From positions 240,829 to 304,828 of the forward strand of contig NW_019773936.1 in assembly GCF_001039355.2 (NCBI RefSeq): a stretch of 64,000 nucleotides of DNA. Reading direction: 5' to 3'. The notes below the pieces were generated by a model. It saw nothing but the letters and a program-made list of their open reading frames with translations. It had not been told where the DNA came from and made no database searches. A program made the translations under genes and the position numbers. Source of the stretch: Lingula anatina. Lineage: Eukaryota; Brachiopoda; Lingulata; Lingulida; Lingulidae. Shown one piece after another: positions 10,725-24,366 of the stretch (position 1 is its first letter; every line of letters starts with the position of its first letter).

Positions 10725-13700
10725 AGCATATTACTGTCCGATGTTACTTCGTTGTCTCTCCGCTATCTCTTGTGTGGGAAGTTGTATTTGCCGAATCTAA
10801 AATCACGAACATACATACCCCACGCTTCTCTGTACACGCGTTTATATTCAAGTCACCGAGATTTAACTATCGGGTTCCTCAATTAAGCCACCTTTGCTTT
10901 ATCCAGTGAAGGAAAACTGATCCGTGTAATCCGTTCGTCACGCTGAAAATAAAAAACGTAGCACATGAAAATAAGCAATTGTGGACCCAAAAGATCGATA
11001 GAATACAAGAGGAGGTGAGATTCGACCTTGTGCGGTGTACAGCTTCAAGGCAATTTCTCCACGGCGAACAGCTCACGACACAAACCTGTTGCTCCTTGTG
11101 CTACATACCCATTGTAATGAGTTTGAATGAAGCGGCCGCACAGAAATACATATCGGCAGTCGTGTTCAAATGGTAAAACCCTGTTGATAAATTGATACTC
11201 CGTGAACCATAGCCCTATTCAAGGTATGTGGACATCTACATCTATGCTCCTATATGCACACAGCAGTCAGGGACAAGTACACCGTTCGTGGAGCCAGGTA
11301 CTCGCTATCTCACAGGTAGCAAACAGTCCGCTATCTCTCCCCTCACAAAGGGTAGCCTTTACGGTACCATGTCCTCACGACCCGATGAGGATTTAAATGA
11401 TTGTTCGGTGGTACTTGGAAGTTATATGACTCGGCGTTTCTAAATCTATTGAGTGTCCCTTCAGTAATATCGTGTATAGCTTTGTTGAGTAGGCGTAAGT
11501 TAATTTCTCAGGAAGGTGTAAAGTATGGTAAGAAAATGAAGTGTGTTAATTTGTCTTGAATCATATTCGATTGTTCGTTACATAGGTCCTTCACAGAACC
11601 TGCAACAAGTTCTCCAGCCGCTTGCTGCGGACTGCATGTGTTTGTCTTGACGGATGTACTTCTTTTAATCAAACTACACGTATTTAACACACACACGCTT
11701 TGACACATTTAACACCACAGGACTTACTATCTACAATCAGCGCCGTTACTAATGTAGTAGTGTATATTTTGGCGTTTTTATCTCCGCGTTGTTCGCCCGG
11801 GTGTCAGTGCAGTGTCGAAGTCACACTTTCTGATGATGGCGTGGAATATATTAGCTTCTATCATCCATACGTCTGGCTGGGACCGAGTCCTTGTCCATTC
11901 AAGACGTGACCAACCAATCTCCCTCAGCGTTTAAGTACGTGAGACGGCTCGCACTGGTTCACAGGGAATACCTTTAAATGAATAAAGAACGCAGAATCAA
12001 TCAATGCAAGTGAGGTTAAACCGGAGACATATCGACTCGGGCTCTTATATATAAATACGTGCACTGTGAGTAAGCTTGCGATTGCAAACATAGAGAAATA
12101 AAGGCGCATGTGGCCTCCGCGAGCTGCTCTCTCTCTCTCTGTATGCTGGCTAAAAATCATTTGTGTCCAAATTTGTGCGTTTTTAATCCAGGGATTAGTG
12201 AACCCTTCCACTTTTTACGGACCTTAATTGATAGAGCTTAACCAGGGAAGATTGTTGATTATAACAGCGTGATTCATATCAAATCACTGGATATGATTTT
12301 AGGGAGCTGCTAGCGATAACAAATAACAAGGAAAAGCACGATTGTTGTATAGCATAAGATAGAAATATACCCATATCATTTTATTACTTTCCTGACCAGT
12401 ATAGTGTAACTTGATGTCGTTCTACGTCTGCTGCCTTCAAGTTGACTTGAGTCTCAGGAAGACTGGAGTGTGCTTATCTCGAAATGATATGAAATATTTG
12501 GTCATAAAATGTTTAGCGGCTTAATGTACTTGTGGTGCGCTTGGTGCAATGCTAAGTGTAGTAATATATCATCTGCCATACAGACTTAAACTTCAGCTGG
12601 TCCAAAATTGACTTTAACAGTAAGGGTATGTCCACAGGTCATAGAGATGACTTGGATAGGCAAAAGTGGAGACACAAGCGTGGGCTTTTTTTCTTTTTCG
12701 CCTGGTTCGGTGTACATGGAGGTGAGGACATATTCTAGGAATGAAAATGGCTGCACGCACCCCTCCCCCCCCTCCCGTCCTGCCTCACTGGATTCAACTT
12801 TGAATGAGACTTGTTTGGCTGACAGATGGTGCGTTGTTTGGAATGTTGTTATGAAGGACAGTTTCACCTTTGAGGAGAAGACAAACTTCTACCATGCCTT
12901 CTCAAACAAGGAAAATTTATGTATCTCATAAAATGCCTGACGGTAATTGTAAAATCTTACGTTTTCCTGTATTTAAAATTTCACACATATTCGACGTTAA
13001 TCACAAAAGAAAATATTACGCACAATTGAAGGTATTACACGTGATTGGACCCCATGTTGTATAACTGATTATGGATGGCTTGATATTCCAAAAGGGCTCA
13101 AATAATTAATGCTAAAAAAAATGACGCGCATGCGCTTCCCCACGAGCGCTATGACACTGCTTTTTCACTTTTCATGTTTCAGTAGCGAAATAATTGTTTG
13201 AGTTTGAATTGTCAGGGGTTGGAATGAAAGCAGATTATTCACATCTACGCTAAGTAAGAAACTAGAACTTCCTTCACTTGTAAACAAACCGAAGTTTGCT
13301 GAAATAGTTTGCTCACATGCCGGGCAAACACATTAGGTTCCTGATCTGAGTGGGAGATTCCGACGCAGACTGGTCCGTCTGACTGATTTTTAAAACTTCT
13401 GCCATTTTGATCGCCTATACGGAGTAGGTCAGTTCCTTACAGTTTACAAGCCCTTTCTCGGATATCCGAAGTCCAGGATATGTCTTTTAGCTTACTGGTT
13501 TATATATGTACGATTGATCAAACTCCACTCTGAATATGACTACTGAAATCTTTTACTAAATGGGGACAAAAAGCATATTATTCGCTTTTTAAAATGCCCC
13601 AAAATCATATTTGCAATGTCTTAATATTCTGCAGTGCTTCTCACCAGTGCCGGCGTTTTCCCCAATTCGGACCATGATAATGATAAACCCCCTCAAATAT

Positions 13701-14580
13701 AAGTACATGTACCCCTCATATAAAATTAATCGATATTTCCCTGTCAAATGTCCAGGAAGACCTGGTAGTCTGGTATATGACTAGCCAGTCATTTGGAACT
13801 ACATTAATAAACATCGAATCCAGGCGCGAGGACGGACCGTGCAATGATTCGGGAGCAGAAAAATTGCTTACTTTCACCAGTAAAATTCTATTTTTCGGGA
13901 AACTGACTTAAAAACTATTTTTAAAAAAAGCATCAAAGCTCTTACGCACATACAGGCACATGTAATCGAATTTTTATTTGCACATGTCACAAATAAAAAA
14001 GAAAACCCCGTTTAGCTCTATTTTCAGTCTCGCTTTAGGAAAGTGCACATGTATATGCGGGACCCTCATGTATACGGGTCGTGCAACAAACAATGTTATC
14101 AAGCTTGGTCCTTAGTGTGATTGTAAAAGCTTAAGATTGATTTCTAAAAGTTATCTTGTGGTGTAAGTACCTTCTGGAGTTTGTTTTATGCCTGTCTGTG
14201 AAGGTATAAAAGAACACACTATATCGAATAACATTTTCTAGTTTGTAGTCCTTTTCACGTCATGGAATCTCGCGGTTGAAGATGATTGTAGGAAAATTCA
14301 CATGACTAGAGAAATACACTTGGGGAGTCAAGTTTTGGTACAGTCATCCTCACATTTTGGTACGTAACCAGTTTTGGTGTTCATAATTTGAGTTCTCATA
14401 CTCCGTTTTTTAACAAAAATGCCCCTTTTCGATTAACTTTCCTCGGTGTCTGAACCCCCTTATTAGAGGAAAACAAGGGAAATCCGTTAGTGAGTATACC
14501 CTGAGGTTTCAGCCACTTAAAGAATTTTTTCGTGTCATGCACACTACCCTCCCCCCCCGATTCAGGGAATGTGTGTGTGT
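10725..14580. other. Upstream region of the receptor gene, otherwise gene-free
   Basis: This contains the presumed 5' UTR and promoter side of the minus-strand receptor gene, but I cannot place a start site. Short open frames near 11.2 and 12.6-12.9 kb overlap on both strands and match no family I know. A short CT run lies at about 12126-12140. Confidence 0.45.
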
Positions 14581-14667
14581 TCAAAATCACCCAAAATCGA
14601 CCCGTCTCCGATTTTTCCAAAATGTGATGAAAATCAATCTACCACACCTGTCATTCATAAAAAATGT
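14581..14667 (+). repeat. 87-bp dispersed repeat, copy A
   Basis: This matches 17651-17737 almost base for base in the same orientation. The four differences I count are all C/T. The block includes CGACCCGTCTCCGATTTTT and TGTCATTCATAAAAAATGTA. Flanks differ on both sides, so it behaves like a short dispersed repeat or the remnant of a larger one. Confidence 0.75.
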
Positions 14668-14808
14668 AAAAGCAGAGAGACAACCAGCAGCGTAATACGA
14701 TTTCGATAAATAAGTATCACACAAGAAGAACTTTGTTTGATATGAGTTTTGGTTTGTGTGAATGCATTGATGTGGATGACAGTTGAGAATCCCTTTTGAA
14801 AGTTGACA

Positions 14809-15000
14809 AGTCCATTTAATTTGAGGGGTGACAGGTGGAGCGAGTTCATTCGATCTGAGGGGTGACAGGTGGAGCGAATTCATTCAATCTGAGGGGTGAC
14901 AGGTGGGGCGANGGGGCGAGTCCATTCCATCTGAGGGGTGGTAGGTGGAGCGAGTCCATTTCATCTGAGGGATGACAGGTGGGGCGAGTCCATTATTTTT
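14809..15000 (+). repeat. 34-bp minisatellite, about 5.5 copies
   Basis: Tandem units of about 34 bases of the form AGTTCATTCGATCTGAGGGG followed by TGACAGGTGGAGCG. Units differ by point changes (AGTCC/AGTTC/AATTC, GGAGCG/GGGGCG). A single N at 14912 interrupts the third unit and is followed by a duplicated GGGGCG, so the copy number is unreliable. Since 34 is not a multiple of 3, the short peptides seen in other frames are not evidence for a repeat protein. Confidence 0.9.
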
Positions 15001-17650
15001 TGGGAGTGCACGCAAGTAAAATCACATCTTAACGCCAGTGCAATTAGGTGTATAAAAGAACACTATTTTTTAGTATTGTGTTACTAAGTTTTAAGGGGTT
15101 ATGACTTTGTATAATGCAGAAATAGACATTAAATTATTTGGCTAAAAATTGCATTTTCACAATTTATTAAAAAGGTTACCTTTTTTGTCTGCACATTTGG
15201 GAAATAAATCTAGGCCACAAAATAAAATCAAAGGATCAATGTATTTTAATTATGATTTTAATGAGACATTTTCAAATATATTGAAATAAGCAGACCTAAT
15301 TTTTGGGTGGAGGAGCAAATTTCAACTGTTGCCATTACTAAAATGTGTCAGGATCTCTCATATTTGTTTTAATTTAAAATTGATGTAATCGTCTGATGAG
15401 AAGGTCGTGGAATTTGAATAAATTTTCTGTAGCAAACCAGAACCCTTAAAACAAATTAAATTAAGAAAATTATATCCCGGAGGACGAACTAATGTATTCC
15501 AATAGATATTAAAAAACCCGTCTCTCTATATCATAAAAGGTAGGGCAGATTTTCAAAAAGGCAAAATTGTAAATTCATACAAATTATATTTATAAATGTG
15601 GGCTGTTGGAAAATCCCTCGGATGTATTCTTAAAATGCTCAATTTCAATTATTTACAAAATACTGGGTATATTAACAAACCTTTTAATTTTTTTTTATTT
15701 AAGACATATTCTGTTACTGTAGAAATCAATCCCAAACAATGCATACAGATCATTTTTAGCAGATTTAATTTAAAAGTGCTCAGACAATAATCATATCTTC
15801 ATAATTTTACCCCAACCCTCTACTATTACTATTACTAATATTTTTATCATTATTTCATATCGAAATAAAAAAAACAAGGAATTACAAACGTGTTTATTCA
15901 ATTTTAAAACAAAAGATGCATGGATGTGCGTAGGGTTCCAGAACGTGAATGACAGGCTTGGTTGCTAGCAGGCAGGTGTCGTGCTGTTCTCAGCATCTCA
16001 GTGGACTTCTGAAATGAGAAGGAAATGTTAACACTATCTGACTAAAGGGGCAGGCTCGGAAAATACTACCAATGCATTTTACATCTAAGAGAAGAGGATA
16101 CTTGAAATGATGTGGGTGTTTACTGACTTGTCCAAAGTTCAGGCTCAGATAGCACCCCAAAAAGCAATCGATATCTATGTTGCCTAACGCCAAAATTAAG
16201 ACCTGAAGTTAGTAATAAATTAAGATATTTCACATATCTTGCTTTGCAAAAAAAAAATATATATATATATATATTGAAAATTCTTCTCTAATTTGTGGAG
16301 ATCATCACTGGGGACGTTTATTCATTTTACCTACTATATAATGTTGTACAATGTAATATCTAAAATCGCTTTGCATCACGCGTTTAGGAGCCATATTTCG
16401 CTTTAGTATAAATCATTTCCCCGTATTTCAACACTGCTAACAAACATTTTTACAGGTACATGTAAAATAAAACAAACAAACCTACCGAAACTGATGTAAA
16501 CTTTTTAAACTATCGTGATTTTAAAAGGAGACGTTTGAATTTTTGATAAACTTTGACTATAAACTTGATGTTTATATTGATGGGGCACGCTTGTCTTTGG
16601 ATCAAAAGCTCAGAACTGTGACAAATTCGGTATTTTCATCTAAATTAGTCCGTGATTTTTGTGGTAGTATGCCCGTTTACTAATTTGCTGAATAACATTT
16701 TGAGTGACACAACAGAAACTACAGGCAAAACATAACAAAGAGTAGTAACATATCAATAAATACATTTCGTAAATTTTCTTTCATTCTTCTACTCTTTCTA
16801 TCAACTGACATAGGTTTACTGAAGAAAAAGTGATACTTACGAAACATGCATTTGCCTCTACGCCTCAAACGACTGGCTTGCAACTGCACCACACCTTGAA
16901 CATTGCGTCTTCACCCAGCTGTGTCCTACTGCCTAGTGAGCATTCGGGAAGACAGCTCGCACTACGATGAACAAGTTTTTGTTATGCAAATTACAGACAG
17001 GCATGGTTCATTTCAGGCGAGGGACTGTGGTTGAAACTGTTCACGAATGTTCACGGTCAAATACATTTGCCTGCTAAAACCACAATCTTTTTCGGGGTCC
17101 TCAAGCATGCCCGGAACATAACGCCAACGGGGTGAGGGTCGGCCTCGCAATCCGAAGCCTGTCAATTCGTAAAAAAAACGCCCATCGCCCTTTCAAAATA
17201 ACTTGGACCCGCCCTTGATGTAGATTGGACTGAGGTTCACTTAAAATCCACCACTTTATTCCACAAATATTGTGCATGCGCCTTCTATAGTGCATACTTA
17301 CATAATTATTTGAAACATTACTGCCACAAAACTCAACACCGGGGAAATAAGATGAATGTTGATATTATTATCGATTAAGGTGTACCTATAAAAATGAATT
17401 TGTTTTAATGTCGATTAAATTCAGCTTTTAAGATAGCCAAAAAGCACACCTGAGAACAGGGGCTGGAGAGAAAGGGGGTGGCCAGAGTTTTTCCTTCATT
17501 TCTTCCTTAATGTTGATATAACCACTTTTCCAGTACTTGATACTACATGTAACTACAAATGACCCAACGCACCTACCGGTCACTTTAACCATCCAAAAAA
17601 AACTTTCATCTTTGGCCAAAATTGAAGAAAACTGCCATATCCGGACCTTA
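15001..17650. other. Gene-free AT-rich stretch
   Basis: No supported exon. A short (AT)n tract lies at about 16257-16274. Open frames are short and compositionally AT-driven. Confidence 0.55.
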
Positions 17651-17737
17651 TCAAAATCACTCAAAATCGACCCGTCTCCGATTTTTTCAAAATGTGATGA
17701 AAATCAATTTACCACACTTGTCATTCATAAAAAATGT
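17651..17737 (+). repeat. 87-bp dispersed repeat, copy B
   Basis: Partner of 14581-14667 in the same orientation, with four C/T differences. See copy A. Confidence 0.75.
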
Positions 17738-20405
17738 ACATGTAAATACGTGCCCGGATCTCTTCATTAAAGCAAGGGATACAGAGCGACTTCAGAAATC
17801 GATTATTTTTTATACTGATATTATATTTTAGTGTTTGATACTATACATTCGACCAAATCATTTTCTGGGAAGCATCATAATTACAACATGCGCGCATATT
17901 TTCTGTTTCTGAAAACTTTATGCCAAGGGTACATGAACTTACGTACCGCGTATATATTACATGTACTTTCTTATACTGTATCTTATTGGATTTTATTTTT
18001 AGCAATGGTTTTGCTGTAAGAAATATTATTTTCAACTTTAATGATTCCAGATGGAAATTATCAGGCTTTGTGACCCTTGTTCACTTCTTCCAATGAAAAA
18101 GAGAATGAAGAAAGTGAATTAGAAAAATCTAATTCTTATTTGCCATCATAAAAATTTTAAATGTTAAACGTCTATTTTATATAAAAGTTTTTTTCCATGA
18201 AATACTATGCAAGTTTCCGATACTCAAGACCAAGGCAGCATATCGTTCAGTCTTTAATATTTAACTTTTAACAAATGCTATCACTGAGAGTTCCAGCTGT
18301 AGCAATAGAATAATGCCATGTCAATAAACGACTACTCAGTTCCTTTTGAAATTCAAAAATAAAAAAAAAAGAAAAAAAGCAAAATCAACCACGTAGAATG
18401 AAAGCCTACATTGCACATGCAAGTTTAATGATGAACGATTTCAATTTTAGAAAATCGGCATCTTTGTTGAAAATAAATTTTGATTCCATCTAGCGCCCGC
18501 GGTCGCTGTGTATCAGTCAGATGGCAACCGGCTGAAAAACGTAACGTCATGGCGGTTATTTGAAACTTTTCAGTGAGTCTGCGTCACGAAGTAGAGCCGT
18601 TTCTGGACAAATGCGATGGCTGACGTGAAAAACTGTACCTTGCGAATAAAACCAGTTTAAGAACAAACCAGGTCGTTTTGAGTTGTGATTTTGTAAAGAT
18701 AATAAGAAAAGTTCATGCTCTTACCCTCGATTTCAAAGGATTACTGAAATATGCAAAAAATTAAATGAAATATGTTCACAATTTTGAATTTTGAAAATAA
18801 ATCGTTCTCAAAATGAGTATCGTAGGGGGGTGGGACTATGAATAAACAACAAACTATATTAGCAAAGCCGCAGTCCGTAATGGTAAACAGAATTTAAATG
18901 TTATGTTCAGTCTACTCGTAACTCAGGATTGTGCAGATAAGCTTTATGGCAGCAAATTTCGTGGAGGATTCGCAACCGACTTGACTTGTGCAGGTGCGAT
19001 ATAACGATAAAACATCTTCTTTTGAAATAAGACGCCTAGAAAGGTAAAATGATTTTAACGTCTAAGATATTATTTATTTAACTTAAAGGGACATTTTATT
19101 GTGCAAATAAGTGATAAGTATATTGATTCTCGAAATTTAGTGAAACCTTCAGACCTTCACTTGCTTCTGTATTGGAGAATATGACGTCAGAATATGGCTG
19201 ACATCTAGCGGAATAGAGTCAAAAAGCGCACTTCAACAGCTCGCATAAAAAGTTTCCAATTATATATTTCGATGAAACTTGACTCGTATTTTTCTTTTTG
19301 AAAAAGCAACATTTTACGGAATTTACTAAGACGTGTTATTTTTCAATTTGCTACAGTGTTGCTACGGGCAAAAATTGACCCTTTGGCCGACTTTCTCGAG
19401 TTCTAGCTCATTCATTTCTGCTTACTAATAGGTAAATCGCAGACGTCGAGATGCGTAGTGAACTCTGCTATCACACCTTAATTCTTCACAAGCACGTATG
19501 AGGGCAATTAAGCACAATTCATGAATTCACGCGATGGCTACTCAATTTACAAAATTTCAACCACGACGTCATCTCAGCGCACGCGCTCCATTCTGAATAT
19601 TTTCCTACGCACAGCCAGCTGCCATATGACTGTATATATTGTACTTTTTATCACTGACATGATATTTACTATATGCATTTTTACAATTATATGAAATAAT
19701 CTGTCTTGGGCTAATTAGCTGTACATCTGTAGTCATAATAGTCTTTAGAAGGATCTGACGCCTTCTTAACCGTATGTGATCTCTACTGATAGGCCTAATG
19801 GTTTTGCACTCCATGTTACAGATTATCTAACTTTTCCCTTTTTTTAAACAACATACAAAATAAACACATTTTATGGTTTCATAGCACAAGAAACGGAGTA
19901 ATTAAAAGGTGATTGCATCGCTAACTAAGTCAGTTGCTCTAAAGATGGAAAACCACGTACACATTCTTGAAACAGAAAATCAAATAAAAACCATTACAGG
20001 CTACTATCGTGTTCAGAAAGTATGTTTTAGAAACAGTTACACTGATTTTATTTCTTTTTATTGCATATACCTGTTGTGCAATTAAGTACATGAAGGTTTT
20101 TAAGTCTTAAATTTCGTTTTCCTCTTCTTTTGACATTTTCTATTTAAGTGCGGACCTTATTCATTAAACCTTATGCGTGTTTTATGCACATTCATGATGA
20201 ACATATAATACTTCAGTCCGCGATTCGAGACAGACGTCAACATGCATCTGAGTCCTGTGACTTTAACCTGTTATGAACTTTGTTTGCAATTGCGTGTCCA
20301 TATCTCTCCGTTTGTCGTTCATCATAATGACATTCGAAGTCATCGCTTCAATATCAGTAACAATAGAGGGCCCCATGGTTTGTCTTATTTGCACATAAAA
20401 CCTTC
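17738..20405. other. Gene-free stretch
   Basis: No recognisable exon. The segment from about 18480 to 19620 is less AT-rich and contains CATCTAGCG twice (about 18488 and 19201) and several GACGTCA-like words. It could be an old transposon, but I could not define termini. Confidence 0.4.
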
Positions 20406-20757
20406 ATTAAATAAGCTTAAGGCACATAAGATAACCGATAATATTGATTTCATCTCGATAAAGTCCTAGAAATCTCCTTTTGTGCAAGTGAATCCAGTAT
20501 AAAACCTTGATTGCTTAGATATTGACTTCTATTTCTGATATCGTGGGGGAGATTACATTTATTTTCATATACAGGGGGTAGATTAAATAACCCAAAGGTA
20601 CATAAGATAGACGGATGTAGATTTGATCTCGATAAACGCCTATAAATCTACTTTTGTGCGAGCAAATCCAGTTGAAAACCTTGATATACTCAGATTTTGA
20701 CATCTATTTCTAATAGCGGGGAGGGGTTTAATATTCATGGTTATATATATAGGGGAT
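20406..20757 (+). repeat. Tandem pair of diverged 176-bp units
   Basis: Unit 1 (20406-20581) and unit 2 (20582-20757) share ordered blocks at a constant offset: ATTAAATAA, CACATAAGAT / TACATAAGAT, ATCTCGATAAA, CTTTTGTGC, AAACCTTGAT, CATCTATTTCT / CTTCTATTTCT and a G-rich stretch. Divergence is clearly higher than in the 21.2-24.4 kb duplication, so this is a real, older tandem duplication. No coding capacity was recognised. Confidence 0.75.
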
Positions 20758-21187
20758 AGGCGCTGTCTATGTGAACGTTTTCCTTTGACACTGTCCAATG
20801 TTGCATCCCAACTGGTTTACACTTATGTCCATCACTGCTGGCATAGTCTGTTATATCACGGCACATCATTCAAAATATACCTTCACCAAAGAGATTCCTT
20901 ACATGGACAACACAAGGAACGAAAACGAACATCATTTTGAATAACGCGACAAACCAATTCAAGCTAACCTTTAAATATGGACTGGGGCACTGTCCTTTAT
21001 TGCAATGAAGAACAACTACAATCAATCTTCATTGTAGATACACGAGGAAGCGTCCTGGAAAGTAGAAGGAGGCATTTATATACTATTATTCATCTCGCGC
21101 ACTTTATTCACTATATAACCATAGTAAATTATCAATGCAAACAACTACAGTAGGCCCATGACGCTGGGGTGCTTTTTCCAAGCGACT

Positions 21188-22782
21188 ATGCAGTAAGAAC
21201 GGACAGCATTTCGTTTGAGATTCTAAGTACAAAATACATTAACAACAGTGTTTCTTGAAGTATGAGATATTATTTTTTCATATTACAGGCAAAATATTTG
21301 TAGAATTCTTTGTGTGCCGAGTAACAGTGTTGAAAGTCAGCCTGTGTACATATGTACATGTATGTGTCACTTTATGTATAAGGGGCAGGTTTCAAGCACA
21401 GTGCTATGTAAAATACGTTGTGGAGTGGGGGAGCGCACAGTGGACCACGTGCCACCGGCTTATTTTCGGAGGTACTTTTTACCTACTTTTTCTCCTTTAC
21501 CCCACAAAAAATGTAACAAGCAAACCAAGAAAAAATTCTTAATTTTCTCATTCATGTGCCCAATGTATTTTTAGTAAAATTGCCCTTTTCTACCATATTT
21601 CCCTCGCTGCGCTTGTCAAAAATAAGAATTAGGCAGCACGGAAATTAGACAAGACAAACGCAATCTTGACGCTGTTCTATCCATTTTAAGGCGATAAATA
21701 GAACAATCGAGTCATGCTGTCTTTATATGAAGTGTACAGTAAGTTGGTAGATACCCGGGGTTCAAAGACTGATGTGCAAGAAATTAAAAGCACTATTGAT
21801 AAAAAGTGCGTGGAAAGACGAACATTTGGGTGAATACAACAAATTATGAGATAGCTTTCTGGTTCCAACCAAGCCTTACCCGTTCCTCGACTCATAATCG
21901 TTCACCCAAGATAGGGTCCGTAGATTGTTGAATCTTTAACTTTACGAAGAGAGACTTACAGGGAATGTTTGAGCAAACTTGGGAATCTGAATATCAGTTT
22001 TTGCAAAGCAAAGGTGAAAGTGAAAGTTTAAGATCAGTATCAAGATCCACTATACTAGTCCATAATTAGTTATCTTAAAAGCATTGTATCAACGTAACTG
22101 CTCGTTTTAAGCTTACATGATCTGGTTACGGTTCAGGAAAGTGCTTTAATGGCTTGATCTCCCAATAAGATAGAAGTAGCAAATATGGCTTTTAGTACCT
22201 CACCAGTCATTTTCATTTCCGATGAATTATCATCAAATGACCAGATCGAAACACTTCCATCAAAGGGTCACGAAATACATTCAGGTCTTTTCTACACTCT
22301 ACAAACACGAACACTTGATACGATTTTAACCAGCGACCTTTGCTTTTCTTTCTAGACAATAAAAAAGGAAGTAATAAAACTCACTTAATATTCCTTTTAG
22401 AAGGAAATGATGAATTCGACCAATTTTCTCGACAACTTGTCTACTACAAGGATATTGAGTTACAAAGTCAACAAGCCCAGGTAACGGTACACCGTCAACT
22501 TTCCAGACGCTTGTGATGAGCAACTGAGGCAAAGTTTAACAGGAAACTAATGTAACAAGGTCTTTTTAATCCAATATGTAGTCGACTCGTGAACAACTAC
22601 TAGTACTTTCTACTAGAGAATCGTCTAGCTGTTGAAAATCAGTTAAAGCCTTCAGTCAAATTTGTAACTTGTAAAACAGCCAGAAGGGCTTCTGGTGAAG
22701 AGTAGAGAACATATAAGTACAGTTTTTACCCTTACCAATTTTGTGCTTGCTGTGTTACAGTGTAAATGCTGATTTTGGTATA
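21188..22782 (+). repeat. 1.6-kb tandem duplicate, copy 1 (probable allelic copy)
   Basis: This begins ATGCAGTAAGAACGG and repeats almost unchanged from 22784. It ends ATTTTGGTATA just where copy 2 enters a long TA microsatellite, and is followed by a single N at 22783. Differences are scattered substitutions plus small indels, for example a segment GATGAATTATCATCA near 22222 that copy 2 lacks. The content is non-coding as far as I can see: short frames occur in both copies on both strands with no known motif. The layout suggests two haplotypes placed in series by the assembler. Confidence 0.9.
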
Positions 22783-22783
22783 N
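22783..22783. other. Assembly join (single N)
   Basis: A single undetermined base lies exactly between the two copies of the 1.6-kb repeat, at the edge of a TA microsatellite. This is typical of a contig join. Confidence 0.9.
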
Positions 22784-24364
22784 ATGCAGTAAGAACGACA
22801 GCATTTCGTTTGAGATTCTAAGTACAAAATACATTCACAGCAGTGTTTCTTGAAGTATGAGATATTATTTTTTCATATTACAGGCAAAATATTTGTGGAA
22901 TTCTTTGTGTGCCGAGTAACAGTGTTGAAAGTCAGCCTGTGTACATATGTACATGTACATGTATGTGTCACTTTATGTATAAGGGGCAGGTTTCAAGCAT
23001 AGTGCTGTGTAAAATACGTTGTGGAGTGAGGGAGCGCACAGTGGACCACGTGCCACCGGCTTATTTTCGGAGGTACTTTTTACCTACTTTTTCTCCTTTA
23101 CCCCACAAAAAATGTAACAAGCAAACCAAGAAAAAATTCTTAATTTTCTCATTCATGTGCCCAATGTATTTTTAGTAAAATTGCCCTTTTCTACCATATT
23201 TCCCTCGCTGCGCTTGTCAAAAATAAGAATTAGGCAGCACGGAAATTAGACAAGACAAACGCAGTCTTGACGCTGTTCTATCCATTTTAAGGCGATAAAT
23301 AGGAGAACAATCGAGTCATGCTGTCTTTATATGAAGTGTACAGTAAGTTGGTAGATACCCGGGGTTCAAAGATTGATGTGCAAGAAATTAGAAGCACTAT
23401 TGATAAAAAGTGCGTGGAAAGACGAACATTTGGGTGAATACAACAAATTATGAGATAGCTTTCTGGTTCCAACCAAGCCTTACCCGTTCCTCGAGTCATA
23501 ATCGTTCACTCAAGATAGGGTCCGTAGATTGTTGAATCTTTAACTTTATGAAGAGAGACTTACAGGGAATGTTTGAGCAAACTTGGGAATCTGAATATCA
23601 GTTTTTGCAAAGCAAAGGTGAAAGTGAAAGTTTAAGATCAGTATCAAGATCCACTATACTAGTCTATAATTAGTTATCTTAAAAGCATTGTATCAACGTA
23701 ACTGCTCGTTTTAAGCTTACATGATCTGGTTACGGTTCAGGAAAGTGCTTTAATGGCTTGATCTCCCAATAAGATAGAAGTAGCAAATATGGCTTTTAGT
23801 ACCTCACCAGTCATTTTCATTCAAATGACCAGATCGAAACACTTCCATCAAAGGGTCACGAAATACATCCAGGTCTTTTCTACACTCTACAAACACGAAC
23901 ACTTGATACGATTTTAACCAGCGACCTTTGCTTTTCTTTCTAGACAATAAAAAAGGAAGTAATAAAACTCACTTAATATTCCTTTTAGAAGGAAATGATG
24001 AATTCGACCAATTTTCTCGACAACTTGTCTACTACAAGGATATTGAGTTACAAAGTCAACAAGCCCAGGTAACGGTACACCGTCAACTTTCCAGACGCTT
24101 GTGATGAGCAACTGAGGCAAAGTTTAACAGGAAACTAATGTAACAAGGTCTTTTTAATCCAATATGTAGTCGACTCGTGAACAACTACTAGTACTTTCTA
24201 CTAGAGAATCGTCTAGCTGTTGAAAATCAGTTAAAGCCTTCAGTCAAATTTGTAACTTGTAAAACAGCCAGAAGGGCTTCTGGTGAAGAGTAGAGAACAT
24301 ATAAGTACAGTTTTTACCCTTACCAATTTTGTGCTTGCTGTGTTACAGTGTAAATGCTGATTTT

Positions 24365-24366
<2 letters not shown>
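22784..24366 (+). repeat. 1.6-kb tandem duplicate, copy 2
   Basis: Second copy of 21188-22782. It carries one extra TACATG unit near 22950 and a deletion of about 15 bases near 23820 relative to copy 1. It runs directly into the (TA)n microsatellite. Confidence 0.9.

Noticed and set aside
12586-12931. Overlapping frames of about 100 codons on both strands
   Set aside because: One strand starts at GTG, the sequence includes a poly-C tract, and I recognise no domain. There is no way to choose a strand.
14587-14883. Frame with repeated NSLHLSPL peptide
   Set aside because: It arises from the 34-bp minisatellite, whose unit is not a multiple of three and is interrupted by an N.
21255-23175. Repeated short frames (MPSNSVESQPVYICTC...) in both 1.6-kb copies
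   Set aside because: They recur only because the DNA is duplicated, probably artificially. They start at non-ATG positions or lack motifs, and are not evidence of a gene family.
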